From: Sipunculus nudus
Lineage: Eukaryota; Annelida; Sipuncula; Golfingiida; Sipunculidae
DNA: 64,000 bases
Reading direction: 5' to 3'
Assembly (NCBI GenBank): GCA_026874595.1
Contig: CM049313.1
Coordinates: forward strand, 52,193,659 to 52,257,658
Positions 11,093 through 22,055 of this stretch are shown one piece after another. How positions within the stretch are numbered: the first letter of the stretch is position 1; every line of letters begins with the position of its first letter. The translations under genes were made by a program, and so were the position numbers. Under the pieces are notes generated by a model that searched no databases, had not been told where the DNA came from, and worked only from the letters and a program-made list of their open reading frames with translations.

Positions 11093-11712
11093 TGTACCGC
11101 CGGGCTTATCAATATGCACAGTTATTGCCGGGCGGCGGATTTCTAGTTAGAAGAACATATAACGAAAGGCTGACAGCACAACTCAATTTCTTTTATTCCT
11201 TCGGTGTATATGCAGGAATGTGCAGGTCTGACCTGCTAAGACAAAATACTGCCGATAATACACAAATGCGATGTATATCTTAAACGCTAATATATTTTAC
11301 ATAATACAGTAAAGCCGGTAATATTCTTACCGTACACAATTATAGGATACCACGTGAATGCCTAGGAAAAACTCTATATTATAGTCATTCCAGACATATT
11401 ATGACGTAAGACATAATACATGTTCGAAAAAAAAAACATAGGAATGTTAAAGATAAACCCTACAGTGTTATAATACTGCTTTTTAACACTGACATTTCAA
11501 TGCATATTTAGATATACCTGCAAAGACATAGGACTGCAGGTAATACATAAAAAAAACACGTCCACTCCGGGAACTTGAATGCGCAGGGCCACAGTCAAAA
11601 ACCCTGATGTTGTTAGGCGGGGCAAATGCAGAGACCGAGACCTGCGCAGACAATGAGCAACCTGACAGTGTGAAAAACACAGGGGAAAACTGAGAAAACA
11701 CAGGGGTTCACA
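11093..11712 (-). mobile_element. Candidate LTR (about 620 bp, solo or truncated element)
   Basis: Read on the minus strand, the segment begins TGTGAACCCC and ends CGGTACA, the usual TG...CA boundaries, and is followed three bases later by a primer-binding-site-like sequence. It contains an AATAAA about 110 bp before the 3' boundary (plus-strand TTTATT near 11,191), consistent with an R/U5 organisation. No second LTR and no gag-pol can be recognised on the minus-strand interior side, so it would be one LTR of a deleted element. The left boundary (11,712) is chosen only because of the TGT...ACA ends. Confidence 0.45.
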
Positions 11713-12119
11713 ATATAGCAATTAAAATAAGCAAATCATTATTCGTATAGCTATGATATCATTTGATAGCGTAACAAAAATAACATTTGGTAGCGTGCTA
11801 ACTGCTCATTAATCAAAGAAAATGACTGTGAAATGTTATTTATAAACGCTGGTCAAAAACCTTACATCAATCTTTATTAAATTATAGAATTTTAGGTCAT
11901 TCATATTTAATTGAATATCCTGGCAGCATTTCTAGAGATTTTGCACCTATTGTTTGAGTTTTTAATTTTTTTATGCACGCATTATTTTTTTTTCATTGAT
12001 AAAGATGATGGCGGGTTAAATAATGATGTCTGCCTGTATCATTTAAGCCACAATATTTCCACAAATTCTCGAATCATTCCATATACATTTGTTGGAGAGT
12101 AGCGAGAGGAAAGATAGGT

Positions 12120-13000
12120 TCTAAATCAAACTTTCTGAATCAAAAGAGACTTCATATTTGTACCCTAGCTTCTTATGTGTGCAGTTACTGGTATTTATAA
12201 TCAGCTTTTCAGAGGTAAACAACAGGGTTATAAGAAAATTTACAATTCCTTAAACTCATCAAAGGAAGTATAGCCATTCCTTCATTCCCCAGATTACCAG
12301 GTTTCCTTTGAATATCATTTTAATGCATGCAGTGGTTATCATATTTTCCTTATCTCATCTGCCTTATATAAACATTAATACCATGTACAACCAAATGGTG
12401 TAAGCGATGATGTAATGATGTAGGCGATCATTCTCCTAACTTCTAGCGTTAAGCACATTTTTAACATATCAGGCACAGGACTTAGACTAATACCTGCATT
12501 ATATGACAACAGGGCAAGTGACAATGTTGACTGATATCTGCGGCTGTGGCTATCTGGAACCTGTCTTCTTAGTTAGAGCACTACTTATCTTGATTACTAA
12601 CCTTGAATTGTGGCGCTAAACAGTGCGAGTGTAAAGTCGAGGTGGTCCACCACTTCCTTATGTCATCCTCTAGAATCATTTTAATTTTATCTGATCCGCA
12701 CTTAGATATGATCACCGAAATCAATGTGAAAGAGTTCATTAAACAAATCAAATCATATAAAACAATATGAAACAACGCTTGAACATGGCCGTACCACACA
12801 GTAGTGTAGTTCATAAGAATGGATACAGTTTTATCATTAGTTCCTGTCCGCTTTAAAGCCCAACACTTTGGTAACGCGTACCACCTTTCAAGCGCGATAC
12901 ACCGAACAAGTGTACAGGCGTATTCTCAAATATATATTTCTCTACATTTTTTAGATGGCTTCAATGATCACTTGCGTATCGTTATATGGTTATGTAATGA
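12120..13000. repeat. Duplicated block X, copy 1
   Basis: This aligns by eye with 27,480-28,250. Landmarks are 'gcaagtgacaatgttg', 'gcggctgtggct..ctggaacctgtct', 'tatcttgattactaaccttga', 'cctctagaatca', 'aaacaatatgaaa' and 'atacagttttatcattag'. Several short ORFs here (e.g. 12,581-12,814 minus) have no conserved frame in the partner copy, so the block is treated as noncoding duplicated DNA. Confidence 0.75.
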
Positions 13001-13788
13001 TTTGTAGCTATCTTGTAACATCTTCCAACCCCTGTAGCGGCACGTTATCCCTGGAATAACACTATCAAATATTCAACACAGATGAAGCACAAGAGTCAAA
13101 AGGACTAACCATTTAAATCCGTAGGGTTTGTTCCAGTCGAGTTATGTAGATACATCACATAATTAATGTTGCATGTTGATCGACATTACCCCTTTAAAAC
13201 GTTTGAAAGTAGATTTATCAGTTGCTCCCTCTCTGCAAAATATCGAGCTGCGATAAGCTTAACTTTGCTTGGACAGTAACAATTTATTAATTACATGACC
13301 ATTTACAGCCCCTTTCGATCAAACAAGTTTGAGGAGGAAAGAATTATTTCTCTGAGAACAACCGTTAGGTAGATAATCCTTATAATGTTTACGTTCTGGA
13401 TTTAAAACGAAACTGTGGTTAGGTGTATACGATTACAGAATACTGTGTCCGCTTTTGTTAAACACCCTCTGCTTATATGCCTTAGTGTCCGATCCAACTT
13501 AACGCCTTGATTCATGGAATATTTGCCGGTACATTTTTGTTTTCCAAGCTTAAAACATTGTCACCAATGGAACAATCGCTCCAGGCAAACCCAGGGCTGT
13601 TGGACATGTTGAATACAGATATGGTCATAGAAAACATAAGGAATTAACTATCTTGACCAGACGTTTGAAGAGCTTCTTTCAAAGATAACAGCTCTTTGCA
13701 ACATCCGGACTGAATATTTCAAGTCAACTGAAGCTCCTCAAAGCCATTGATATTGGTTATAAGATCTAAATATGGGTCCTTCCTGTCC
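13000..13788. other. Spacer, nothing recognised
   Basis: No gene, RNA or repeat boundary is apparent. It separates block X1 from the 186-bp tandem array. Confidence 0.4.
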
Positions 13789-14350
13789 ATATCCCTTGAC
13801 AAGAAGTTCAATTCACATGTTGATCACACTAGCGAACACATGTGACCCAATACTTTATATATAGGTTTTTCTTATGCAGTTTCAGAATACAGAGTCTCGT
13901 GGAAACACTAAAGCTTATTTACTTGCCTAATACCTTGCGGTTGGCTCTCTTGGTGTTTTAAACGAGCAGACAAATATCCCTTGACACAGAAGTTCAATTC
14001 ACATGGTGATCACACTAGAGAACACATGGGACCCAATACTTTATATATAGGTTTTTCTTATGCAGTTTCAGAATACAGAGTCTCGTTGAAACACTAAAGC
14101 TTATTTACTTGCCTAATACCTTGCGGTTGGCTCTCTTGGTGTTTTAAACGATCAGACAAATATCCCTTGACACAGAAGTTCAATTCACATGATGATCACA
14201 CTAGAGAACACGTTTGACCCAGTACTTGATATAAATAGGTTTTTCTTATGCAGTTTCAGAATAAAGAGTCTCGTGGAAACACTAAAGCTTATTTACTTGC
14301 CTAATACCTTGCGGTTGGCTGTCTTGGTGTTTTAAACGAGCAGACAAATG
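13789..14350. repeat. Tandem array, 3 copies of about 186 bp
   Basis: Three head-to-tail units start with 'atatcccttgaca' at 13,789, 13,974 and 14,160. Each ends in 'tcttggtgttttaaacga.cagacaaat'. Units differ at only a handful of positions, far fewer than the other duplicated blocks nearby, so this expansion is recent or homogenised. No coding frame spans it. Confidence 0.93.
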
Positions 14351-14679
14351 CACTCTGAGCTGAATACTCTAAAGATATTAAACTTTCGTCCTGGCGCCAT
14401 CCGCACAAATGAAAAATGAACTTATGCATTTGATATATAGTACAAAATATTTTTTTCTAAATGAATATCAAATTTAATTGATATTGGGGTAGTTTGTATT
14501 AATCAGACTCCTCTTCTCAAGCAAAGACTGCGCTTCTTAGAAAGAGCGATAATGCTAGGACTGCGTGATTGGAGGTTTGCTATATTAATTTTAAGATAAA
14601 CAACTGCATTTTCTTAAACAAAAATATACAATCCTTCTTTACGTTTTTCAACATCGATGCCTCTTCTACAAAAAAAAAG

Positions 14680-14760
14680 CTTTCGCAATTGTACTTTATC
14701 ATTCCATAAACAAATAATTAAGCAGGGTCAAAAAAACACTTTATCGAAGCTTATGCTTTC
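14680..14760. repeat. Duplicated block W, copy 1
   Basis: The sequence 'ctttatcattccataaa....gcagg.tc....aacactttatcgaagc' also occurs at 23,258-23,308. In both places it lies upstream of block Y, supporting a shared W-Y order. Confidence 0.65.
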
Positions 14761-14761
14761 T

Positions 14762-15115
14762 GGAGGAAACACCGACACTCGATGTATACTTTACAGTCCG
14801 CACTAGGCCGGCCGACACACAACCTTTTGAGGAGGAAACGCTGCCACCTCAATTATACTTAACACACCCTAATATTTTCAGGAATAAACACAGCAGTTCC
14901 GTGTATCCTCAACAGGCCCTTACTTAGCACGGTTGGCACAGACACTAATGTTTTCAAGAGGAAACACACAAAAAATCATGTATACTTAACAACCGTCATC
15001 ATGCCTAGCTGGCACAGACACTAATGTTTTCAGTAGGAAACACCCCGAATTCATGTATACCTAACAGGCCCTCACTAGGCAGGCCGGCACAGACACTGAT
15101 TCAGGAGGAATCATT
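14762..15115. repeat. Diverged minisatellite, unit about 76 bp
   Basis: About five degenerate units carry 'gaggaaacac...', then '..tgtatact(t/c)aacag.cc', then 'actaggc.ggc.ggcacagacactaatgtttt'. Unit starts are near 14,762, 14,830, 14,878, 14,954 and 15,030; the second is shortened. The partner locus at 23.3 kb has no such expansion, so the array arose after the W-Y duplication. Confidence 0.8.
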
Positions 15116-15169
15116 ATATATTATCAAAAATAAATAGTGTTATCCTGTACGTGTCACTGGACACCTGTT

Positions 15170-15559
15170 TTGATTATACCTTACCTCATAATGGAGTATT
15201 AATCCATTGAGCAGTGAATCGAACGCTGTAAACGCTGTCATTCGTAGGTCTGAAACATATGTTGGTTCTATAAAGTAAGGTATACAGAAGGTAATATGTA
15301 AGTTAGCGAAAACCAAGTTCTGGAGGCTTATACATACACATAGTCACGGACGGATTAAAATTGCGAGTTTAATGGAAGTTTTTGTTACGGTCCTTGTTTC
15401 TAGTTGTTCATAAATATCTTAACCATTGTTGGAAGTGTGGTTGGCCTAAGGTAGCGGAAAAAACTTAATTAATACACAAAATACCCCGCCCCGATATGAT
15501 CGTGCAATAATTGAAGGCGTGTAACGATATTAAGAAACAGGGAGTGTAACATAATCATG

Positions 15560-15614
<55 letters not shown>

Positions 15615-15742
15615 CTTTCTTTTCTTAAAGGTGCATTTACCGGGCGCACGGTATGCGAAAAAAGACTTTTATATCAAAATATCTAAATTTTAAATATTAA
15701 AATTTAACGATATTAAGAAACAGGGAGTGTAACATAATCATG

Positions 15743-15809
<67 letters not shown>

Positions 15810-16330
15810 CTTTCTTTTCTTAAAGGTGCATTTACCGGGCGCACGGTATGCGAAAAAATACTTTTATATCAAAATATTTAAATTTTATTCCTGTCATGTT
15901 TTAAAGCAACCACTTAGTGTCAAAGGAAAGGATCACTTTATGAATCGTTAATAGTAAATTGGAATTGCAAAACATAACTAGATGTGTTTGGTCTTACGGC
16001 TAAATGGATAAATAGACCATTATCTTTATTTCTGTGTATATATGATTTCCCATTTTCTTTAATTTGTAGCCGGTCTCACAAATGACCAGCCTGGTTCATA
16101 GGTGACACTCAGAATTATATAGAATAATTTGAATTAAAATATATATTATAGTGATTAAGATGACCTAAAAAAGTTATTGATTCGTTCCTAGTGTGTTGCA
16201 CTAAGCTTCCACTACGTTCCACCAAAGTCAGTTAAATACTTATTTGTGTAGTTGCTATAGTATTCAATAATGATAGTGACGTATAAAGTGCTAAATCCTA
16301 TTTTCATTCACGTTAATCCTAATGGTCTCC
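15170..16330. repeat. Duplicated block Y, copy 1
   Basis: This matches 24,500-25,450. Landmarks are 'gcgaaaaccaagtt', 'catacacat', 'atatcttaaccatt', 'cacaa.ataccccgcccc', an (AT)n tract, and then 'cttttcttaaaggtg.atttaccgggc'. An internal duplication of this copy is annotated separately. Confidence 0.8.
15522..15890. repeat. About 185-bp tandem duplication around an (AT)n tract
   Basis: Two units each read 'taacgatattaagaaacagggagtgtaacataatcatgata', then (AT)n (ending at 15,610 and 15,805), then 'gagactttcttttcttaaaggtgcatttaccgggcgcacggtatgcgaaaaaa'. Outside the microsatellite the units are nearly identical. The partner block at 24.9 kb has one unit, so the duplication is specific to this copy and recent. 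Confidence 0.9.
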
Positions 16331-17520
16331 TAGATTTCAGGACACTCTCCGGGAATCATCCGAAACTATTTTGTGTGGAAGGCAATTTACTCTTAAGCCC
16401 TGATAAATGATGTTTGTCACGAAAGGTCGGCTGTAAGGTGTTTCAGTCCAGACGCTGATCCAATACATCAAACGATGCCCCGAAGAAAGGGATGCGGGAA
16501 TTTCCCCATTGTGATTTCGTACAAAATCTATCATTTTAGACTTCGTTAAAAAGATTGCTGATACCTACTTTGTCACGGAAATGGCTTCTTCAGTCTTAAA
16601 TTGCGGTTTTCCTTGTTTATTTCGAGACCACTGTCTGTTTTAAATATAATTATGGTAATTTATTTCATTCCATCCAACATCTCAAACAGGTATTAAAATA
16701 TTAAATATGCTTGAAATTTAAAATGTTTACCGGATATTTAAGTTTTAGTTTAACGTTCTCAAAGACTGTTATATAAACTGATTAATTCTACATGAATTGT
16801 ACAAATATTTGGTATAACTAATCGTGGCACTCTCCATGGGTCCGAAGAGGGCGTAATCTGAAGGAGAAGAGGCAACCGGGGAACCCGTTGAAAACCATCG
16901 GCCTTGGACAAGCGACTACAACCCACTTACATAACAGAAATAGACTCTGACAATTATGGCCAAGCATCTCTCAACCTGCCATATCAACTTTCCTCATCAG
17001 CGTTTGGTGAACACCAAAACGTAACTATATAACTTCATAGCCCAGGCAAACGAGGTAAATAAGAACAATCCGGCGTTTCAGTGACTAAATGAGTCTGGGC
17101 GGTGGCGGTCCTAGAGCACTCAAGGTCAAGGGTAAATATTCAAGATGGTGGATGATACTGGCGCCACGTGTAATAATTTTAAAGTATCAAGATTCAACAA
17201 ACAATCAGGGTGACTGATAAAATCATTTGGTCCAAATTTATCACTGAAAGATCTTTTTGAACGAACATACCCAGAAAGTTAATACATACTGTTTCGTTAG
17301 GTTGATTGTATGTTTCCCTCTTATCTACAACCAAGACCGAGGATTGGTTTAATGCTTTATGTTCCTTTTAGATTCTGCACATTCTGCCCACAGTAGCTTT
17401 ACTTGAGGTTATTGGTTGTGCTTGCAAGCCCAAAGTAGATCCCTTAACAGGTTGAAAATCAATTCAGCTGGCAAATGAGAGTTCAGATTGAGAAGAAACA
17501 ATGAAATTACTCCTTCAAGT
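16330..17520. other. Spacer with a possible common repeat at 16.85-17.0 kb
   Basis: No gene is visible. The stretch at about 16,845-17,000 (higher GC, 'ggggaacccgttgaaaaccatcggcct') resembles a repeat motif I associate with mollusc genomes, but no second copy exists in this window, so it is only suggestive. Confidence 0.3.
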
Positions 17521-17539
17521 GTGTTGATACACAGTGGAT

Positions 17540-17593
17540 CTGTCTATCTATCTAAATGTCCGTGTATCTATCTATCTATCTATCTATCTTCCT

Positions 17594-17627
<34 letters not shown>
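17540..17627. repeat. (TATC)n-(TA)n compound microsatellite
   Basis: Interrupted TATC repeats at about 17,541-17,588 are followed by pure (TA)n at 17,595-17,627. The reverse-transcriptase fragment begins immediately after the TA run. Confidence 0.95.
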
Positions 17628-17945
17628 CTTTAATAACTCCAAAGGACCACAAAGAAAACTTTGAAACTAACACTAAATGCCGCTTGGTAAACCCTACAAA
17701 ATCTGAAATGGGACGCATCAGCAAAGTAATCCTTTACAGAATCAACAAAAATATCCGTGAAAAAAGCTAAACTAATAAAAGAGCACCAAAGAGGCTCTTA
17801 AATGGTTTGCCGGACTCAGCGGTGAGAAACACTTAACATTTGTCATTTTTGGTATTATCGATTTCCACCCCCCTATAAATAAGAGCATCCTAACCAAATC
17901 CTTACAATGGGCAAAACAATTCACCACAATGTTCAAAATAATCTA
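17628..17945 (+). pseudogene. Penelope-like reverse transcriptase fragment
   Basis: The first frame gives PKDHKENF (17,637-17,660), CRLVNPTKSEMG and a following ILYRINKNIR helix. This is the K.HK.NF...CRL.NP.KSE.G signature of GIY-YIG-associated RTs of the Penelope-like type. A frameshift near 17,765-17,780 is followed by EALKWFAGL and then FGIIDFHPP (about 17,847-17,873), which corresponds to RT motif A (F-D-I/V-x-x-F-Y-P-S-I) with the catalytic aspartate position altered and S replaced by P. The downstream catalytic motifs and the endonuclease are absent here. The 5' truncation falls exactly at the (TA)n tract. A matching GIY-YIG portion of a similar element lies at 55.1-55.8 kb on the opposite strand. 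Confidence 0.72.
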
Positions 17946-18400
17946 AACACGTTCTCGGTTGCTGTAATAGGTCATTAATTTGTACTTAATTGTAGCATAT
18001 GGCATGCTTTAACCTTACCAGATATACTGCTAGGCAGTATATTGATGTTTGAATACTGGCAGTATTGTTTAACGGATGCCGATTGTGACTTACCAAAAAG
18101 TTTGTTATATTGAATATATGAATATAAATACTGATGAATCACTTTTTCCGTTGTTTTATCTTTATGCAAAGTTTCAGAGATCGGGCGACAAATACAAGAC
18201 TCTTCCGTAGGGTCTATCCATTTACAAATCGGAGTGACTCTTGCCTGTGATGTGTTCGCTACGACAATTGGATATAGAATTGGAAAATAGAAACCGCCAC
18301 GAGAAAAACTTTCTCCTCAAAATAATAACTTGGTCTTTAACCCCGTGTTACATAGATCAGAATTATATGGATTCAGTAATTAATTAAGGTTAGACCGATT
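17946..18400. other. Spacer before block Z1
   Basis: No gene was recognised between the RT fragment and the duplicated block. Confidence 0.4.
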
Positions 18401-19490
18401 AACCATCATTTGCAAAAGCAACAAGTGCAAATAAAAGTTACAGGTGACACAGTATGTTAAAAACAAAGTTGTAAGGCGATATAAGTATATATGTACTACT
18501 CTGTGTTTATATTACGTGTCCCCGGATAACGATCACCAACGATACGATAATGGAAATATAACGAATAATGAAACACGAAATTTGCTGTTTCTTGATGTTA
18601 AACTGTTGTTTAACCCCTAGACAATGACAGAGTCATCAATGTTTAATGTTTATTCTGAATGAACAATTGAATACAAAAAGTTTGTTTCTGATAGATTACT
18701 TCAGCAAGTCACATCTTTGCCGTCATTTCGTCAGTGAAGCCAAAAGGCAAAACTATGTCCGACCACAATTATCGTTCGAACCTTTTAGTAGAGAGGTTAA
18801 ACAAGTTAATTAACCATTTAACCTAATGCCTTCTTTGCCGACATTTTAGGGTGTTGTTGCTGGTAGGTAGAGAATATGGGCAATTAAACTGTCATGTGTT
18901 ATTTCTGTGGGATACTTTAAAAAAGTGATTTCCTAGTGTAAAACGCTATCTTTTAATATTTTTAAAGCTAATTTTATGTTTGGATGAACAGTTGAAGCTT
19001 ACCACGCATTCGGACACACTCGATATATAATGGATTATATTGTTAATATGTATTGATCGGTGTAAAACTATTCATCACCGATTTGAAAGCATATTTTCAT
19101 AATGTTTGACGTAAAGCATGTTGATGTAAACATATTTTTAAGGTGGCGACATACATCGGACAGGCCGGGGATATTTGCCAAAGATTGATCAACGAGATGC
19201 ATCCCACTCCAAAGAAAGATCTGAAAGGTGATGGTTCAGTTGAGATACATTAGGCTGAGAGAGAGTTTCAAATGACCGGATAAGTAATGAAAATATAAAC
19301 AGGTGATATATATGCACTATATATATACTTGAAAATTCAAGAAACAAGAAACAAACATATTTTTAGGATATTATAAATGTACGTGTATATTATAATAATG
19401 ATAGCATTCTCGATTTTGTCTATGGAAATAAGAATCCTGCTTTCTTCAAAAACAAAACCAATCTTTCAATGTTTATTGAGACAATTACAT
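18400..19490 (+). repeat. Duplicated receptor-upstream block Z, copy 1
   Basis: This aligns closely with 28,900-30,200 and more loosely with 56,450-57,780. Landmarks are 'tatatgtactactct', 'acgctaatgg' type sequence, 'gtttaacccctagacaat.acagagtcatcaatgtt', 'cagcaagtca.atctttgcc', 'cacaattatcgttcgaac', 'gatcaa.gaga.gcatcccactccaaagaaaga' and 'aatgtacgtgtatat'. The alignment to copy 2 continues to about 19,480 and then breaks directly into receptor coding sequence. The P block, 5'UTR exon and first 200 or so codons are therefore deleted in this unit. Confidence 0.82.
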
Positions 19491-19645
19491 TACATGTTGA
19501 TTACATGTGGTAGCTGTGCGTACACGTCTCAGAGGAAAACATCTGGTCCAATCGCTAGAAATAAGCAGACCACGTAGACGGTTAATCCTAGAGACTAAAA
19601 CATCCGTCTTGTTGTGAAGTATAATTTGGATTTTTCGGCATCATG
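19480..19645 (+). pseudogene. GPCR pseudogene fragment (paralogue of the 62.8-kb receptor)
   Basis: From 19,501 the sequence aligns without gaps to codons 209 to about 252 of the intact receptor: the end of TM5, the third intracellular loop and the start of TM6. In frame it reads LHVVAVRTRLRGK, then diverges through the loop, then SVLL followed by TGA at 19,615-19,617, exactly where the intact protein has Tyr247. By eye the first 78 bases carry about 10 mismatches. Similarity fades near 19,640, and before 19,501 only weak resemblance to TM5 remains. It sits directly after block Z1 rather than several kilobases downstream, so a deletion has joined the two. It is clearly non-functional and documents a second ancestral receptor gene in the window. 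Confidence 0.9.
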
Positions 19646-20824
19646 ATGCAATCATTTTAATCATCAACATGAACTTCTGGATAATGGAGATTGACAAAAA
19701 CGCTCAAGCTGCAGTTAATAACAGGTATAAGGGTAGTTATAAAGGTGTCGTTTGGATTAAACGACGTTTTACCAAGTCTAACATCAAACAAGGGAGAATT
19801 TTTTTACTAGGACAAAAGTTATAATTAGGTTTGCGTGCAGTAATTTAAAAAAAAAAAGATGCTTTATTCCAGAAATCTATGTAAGAATCCATTTATTAAA
19901 CATAATAATATGCGCTTCGATGATTATAAATTGGCTGTAATTTCTAAATTTTCATAACCGTACAAAGAGGACTTCACATATAACATTTGAGAAGTAAAGT
20001 TTGTAAAGCTTTTTTATCAGAAGAAATGTGATATTCACTCGATGATTTTTTTTTCACAAATAAACTTTAACGAAAGGTACCGAAATTCTTTGAACAGACG
20101 TCGGGCGGGCCTTTAATAGTCGCTTGCATTATTAAATCTCCTGGGCAAATCAATGTCTCAGAAAAATAACCGCCCGCCTGAAATAGACACCGGTCTTGTT
20201 CAAAGGTCGGGTGTCAGAATAGGGTCCATGTTTTCCGCCAGATGTCTTTTCTCGCAGCTATAATAGTTGCATTTACCGGATAAATTGACAGGACATTGGT
20301 GTATGAATTTCCATTCGTGATTGCGTTGATGATATGTTTAATTCTTCTATTAATGTTTCTTTTTTTCTTACGTGCATGCCTGTGTCATTAGGGACATCGA
20401 CTGTTCCCGATTCGCCATTACCATTGAAGCCGATCACCGATCCTAATAAATGCTACATAAATACGTCAGTGAGAAGGGTAACACTATCACTGCTGTCAAG
20501 ATAGGTAAAAACAATACCGCTCGACACAAGCGGTAAAACGTGGTACTAAGAGAGTCAACGTACCTCACGGTTGGATGAACAGAACTGTTTAATTACATTT
20601 AACACATATTTCTTGTGGTGAATAAAGACACCAAATGCTGGTATCAAGCAGAACTTTAGCTGCTTTCAGTCAAATTTCGTTCTTTGTCTTAATTTTAAGC
20701 GTTTTTGGAACTACGCTACTGAGCTAATCTTAATTAACAGTTAAAATCAGTATTTCCTCCTATCGACATATTTACATTTAATGAAATATTCTCGGCAATA
20801 AATGTTACATATCAGTATATACTA
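19646..20824. other. Spacer after GPCR pseudogene
   Basis: No coding motif is visible. It would be expected to hold the decayed 3' end of the receptor copy, but I cannot align it to codons 253-354. Confidence 0.4.
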
Positions 20825-21225
20825 GGTCGGAAAAGCTTAAATACGCAGTGTCACGCTAAATCCGTTAACAGACGGGAGGAAGGTGTCATGAAAATGATTT
20901 ATGCTGTGCCGTCATATGTTTTAACCATCCGCATTTCGACGGAACCGAAATTACCAGTGGTACGCGGTGCACAAGTATGGGAGAGCCACCACATGTTCTG
21001 CATATACCAGCTCGGAAATGCTTGAATACGCTGTGTAAAAACGTGAGGAAATGTTATGAAATGAATCACGCAGAGAGGTTATAAGTACCAGCCCTCCGTA
21101 TTTCGATGGAATCAACGTACCATTTTGTACGTGGTGCACAGTTGATGGATGAGCCACTACGTGTTCAGAGGGAAAAAGTGTTACGAACTGCACCTGGTGT
21201 AAAATAAATGGAACAGCCACATGAA
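20825..21225. repeat. Diverged tandem repeat, about 180-bp units
   Basis: Two full and one partial unit share 'tcggaaa.gctt.aatacgc.gtgt', 'ccg.atttcga.ggaa', 'gta.cgtggtgcaca', 'atgg..gagccac.ac.tgttc'. Minus-strand ORFs here follow the repeat and are not evidence of a gene. Confidence 0.7.
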
Positions 21226-21739
21226 ACTCGGTCCCGCCCCGTAAATTCTTATTATGATGCTATGATTATGCACGGAGATTGCTCACGCACATATGCCTAT
21301 GGTTTCTTAGAAATTTCGTAAACACAATCCGTGTACAAGTTTATCCTTAAATAGTAGAGTGACCGGCGGGGTAATTATGTCGATGTTTCCTGTTTATAGT
21401 TTTTTTCTGACGAGCCTAATGATGTATCTTTTAAATATACGCCAGTATTAAATAGAAGCTGGCCTTAATCAGACACCCTGTCAAAGCAGGTCTATGTTGA
21501 AGGAATAACGGTACTCTTCGAATAAGCTTATAAGAACAAGCTGAACCAGTATTTTTCTACTCAATGCATTAACATCTGAGGTATATGAAACCACTAACGT
21601 TTTGGATTGAAATAAAACTGATCAAATATTTACATCGATGAACATATCGACCAAACCTGGATCATATTAAGATGGTGAAATCTTTGGCATGTGCCTTGGT
21701 ATATACTTTCACTTAAATTTTGTATTGAAAATTACATCT

Positions 21740-22055
21740 CAGTCTTCTGATAAACAAAGACACATACACGGTGTTGTGATGGATGTCCTTAAATTTGTGT
21801 AAGAGACCTCAGCAGGTCTTGGGGGTGTAATCATTCCTAGTGCTACATCACTTACACCAAGGGACCCCCTAAATTGACACACTGTGGGATACAGCCTTAC
21901 AATTAAGCATGCGGAGCGTTCACCCTGGATTGGCGCTGACCGTACAAATCTTATCACACCTCGGCTTAGATATGAACTTACGACCTCCCGGCTATGAGCC
22001 CTGTTATATACCCCTGAGCCGCATAAGCCGGTCAGGAGTTAGTTATCTCCTTCAT
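21740..22055 (-). mobile_element. tRNA-derived SINE, copy 1
   Basis: On the minus strand a tRNA-like head starts near 22,050. An A-box-like GCGGCTCAGGGGTA lies at 22,010-22,023, and a B-box-like GTAAGTTCATATCTA at 21,967-21,981. Spacing between them is normal for a tRNA promoter, but the anticodon arm is degenerate, so it is not a functional tRNA. The unrelated body extends to about 21,740. Target-site duplications were not resolved. SINEs of this class are transcribed by RNA polymerase III and mobilised by LINE machinery. Confidence 0.6.

Noticed and set aside
20951-21220. 89-codon minus-strand ORF with repeated HVVA motifs
   Set aside because: The repeated motif comes from the 180-bp tandem repeat, not from a protein repeat; no domain is recognisable.
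21967-22026. Possible functional tRNA gene at the SINE head (minus)
   Set aside because: The anticodon arm does not fold into a standard cloverleaf by eye and the B box is altered; it is better explained as a SINE.
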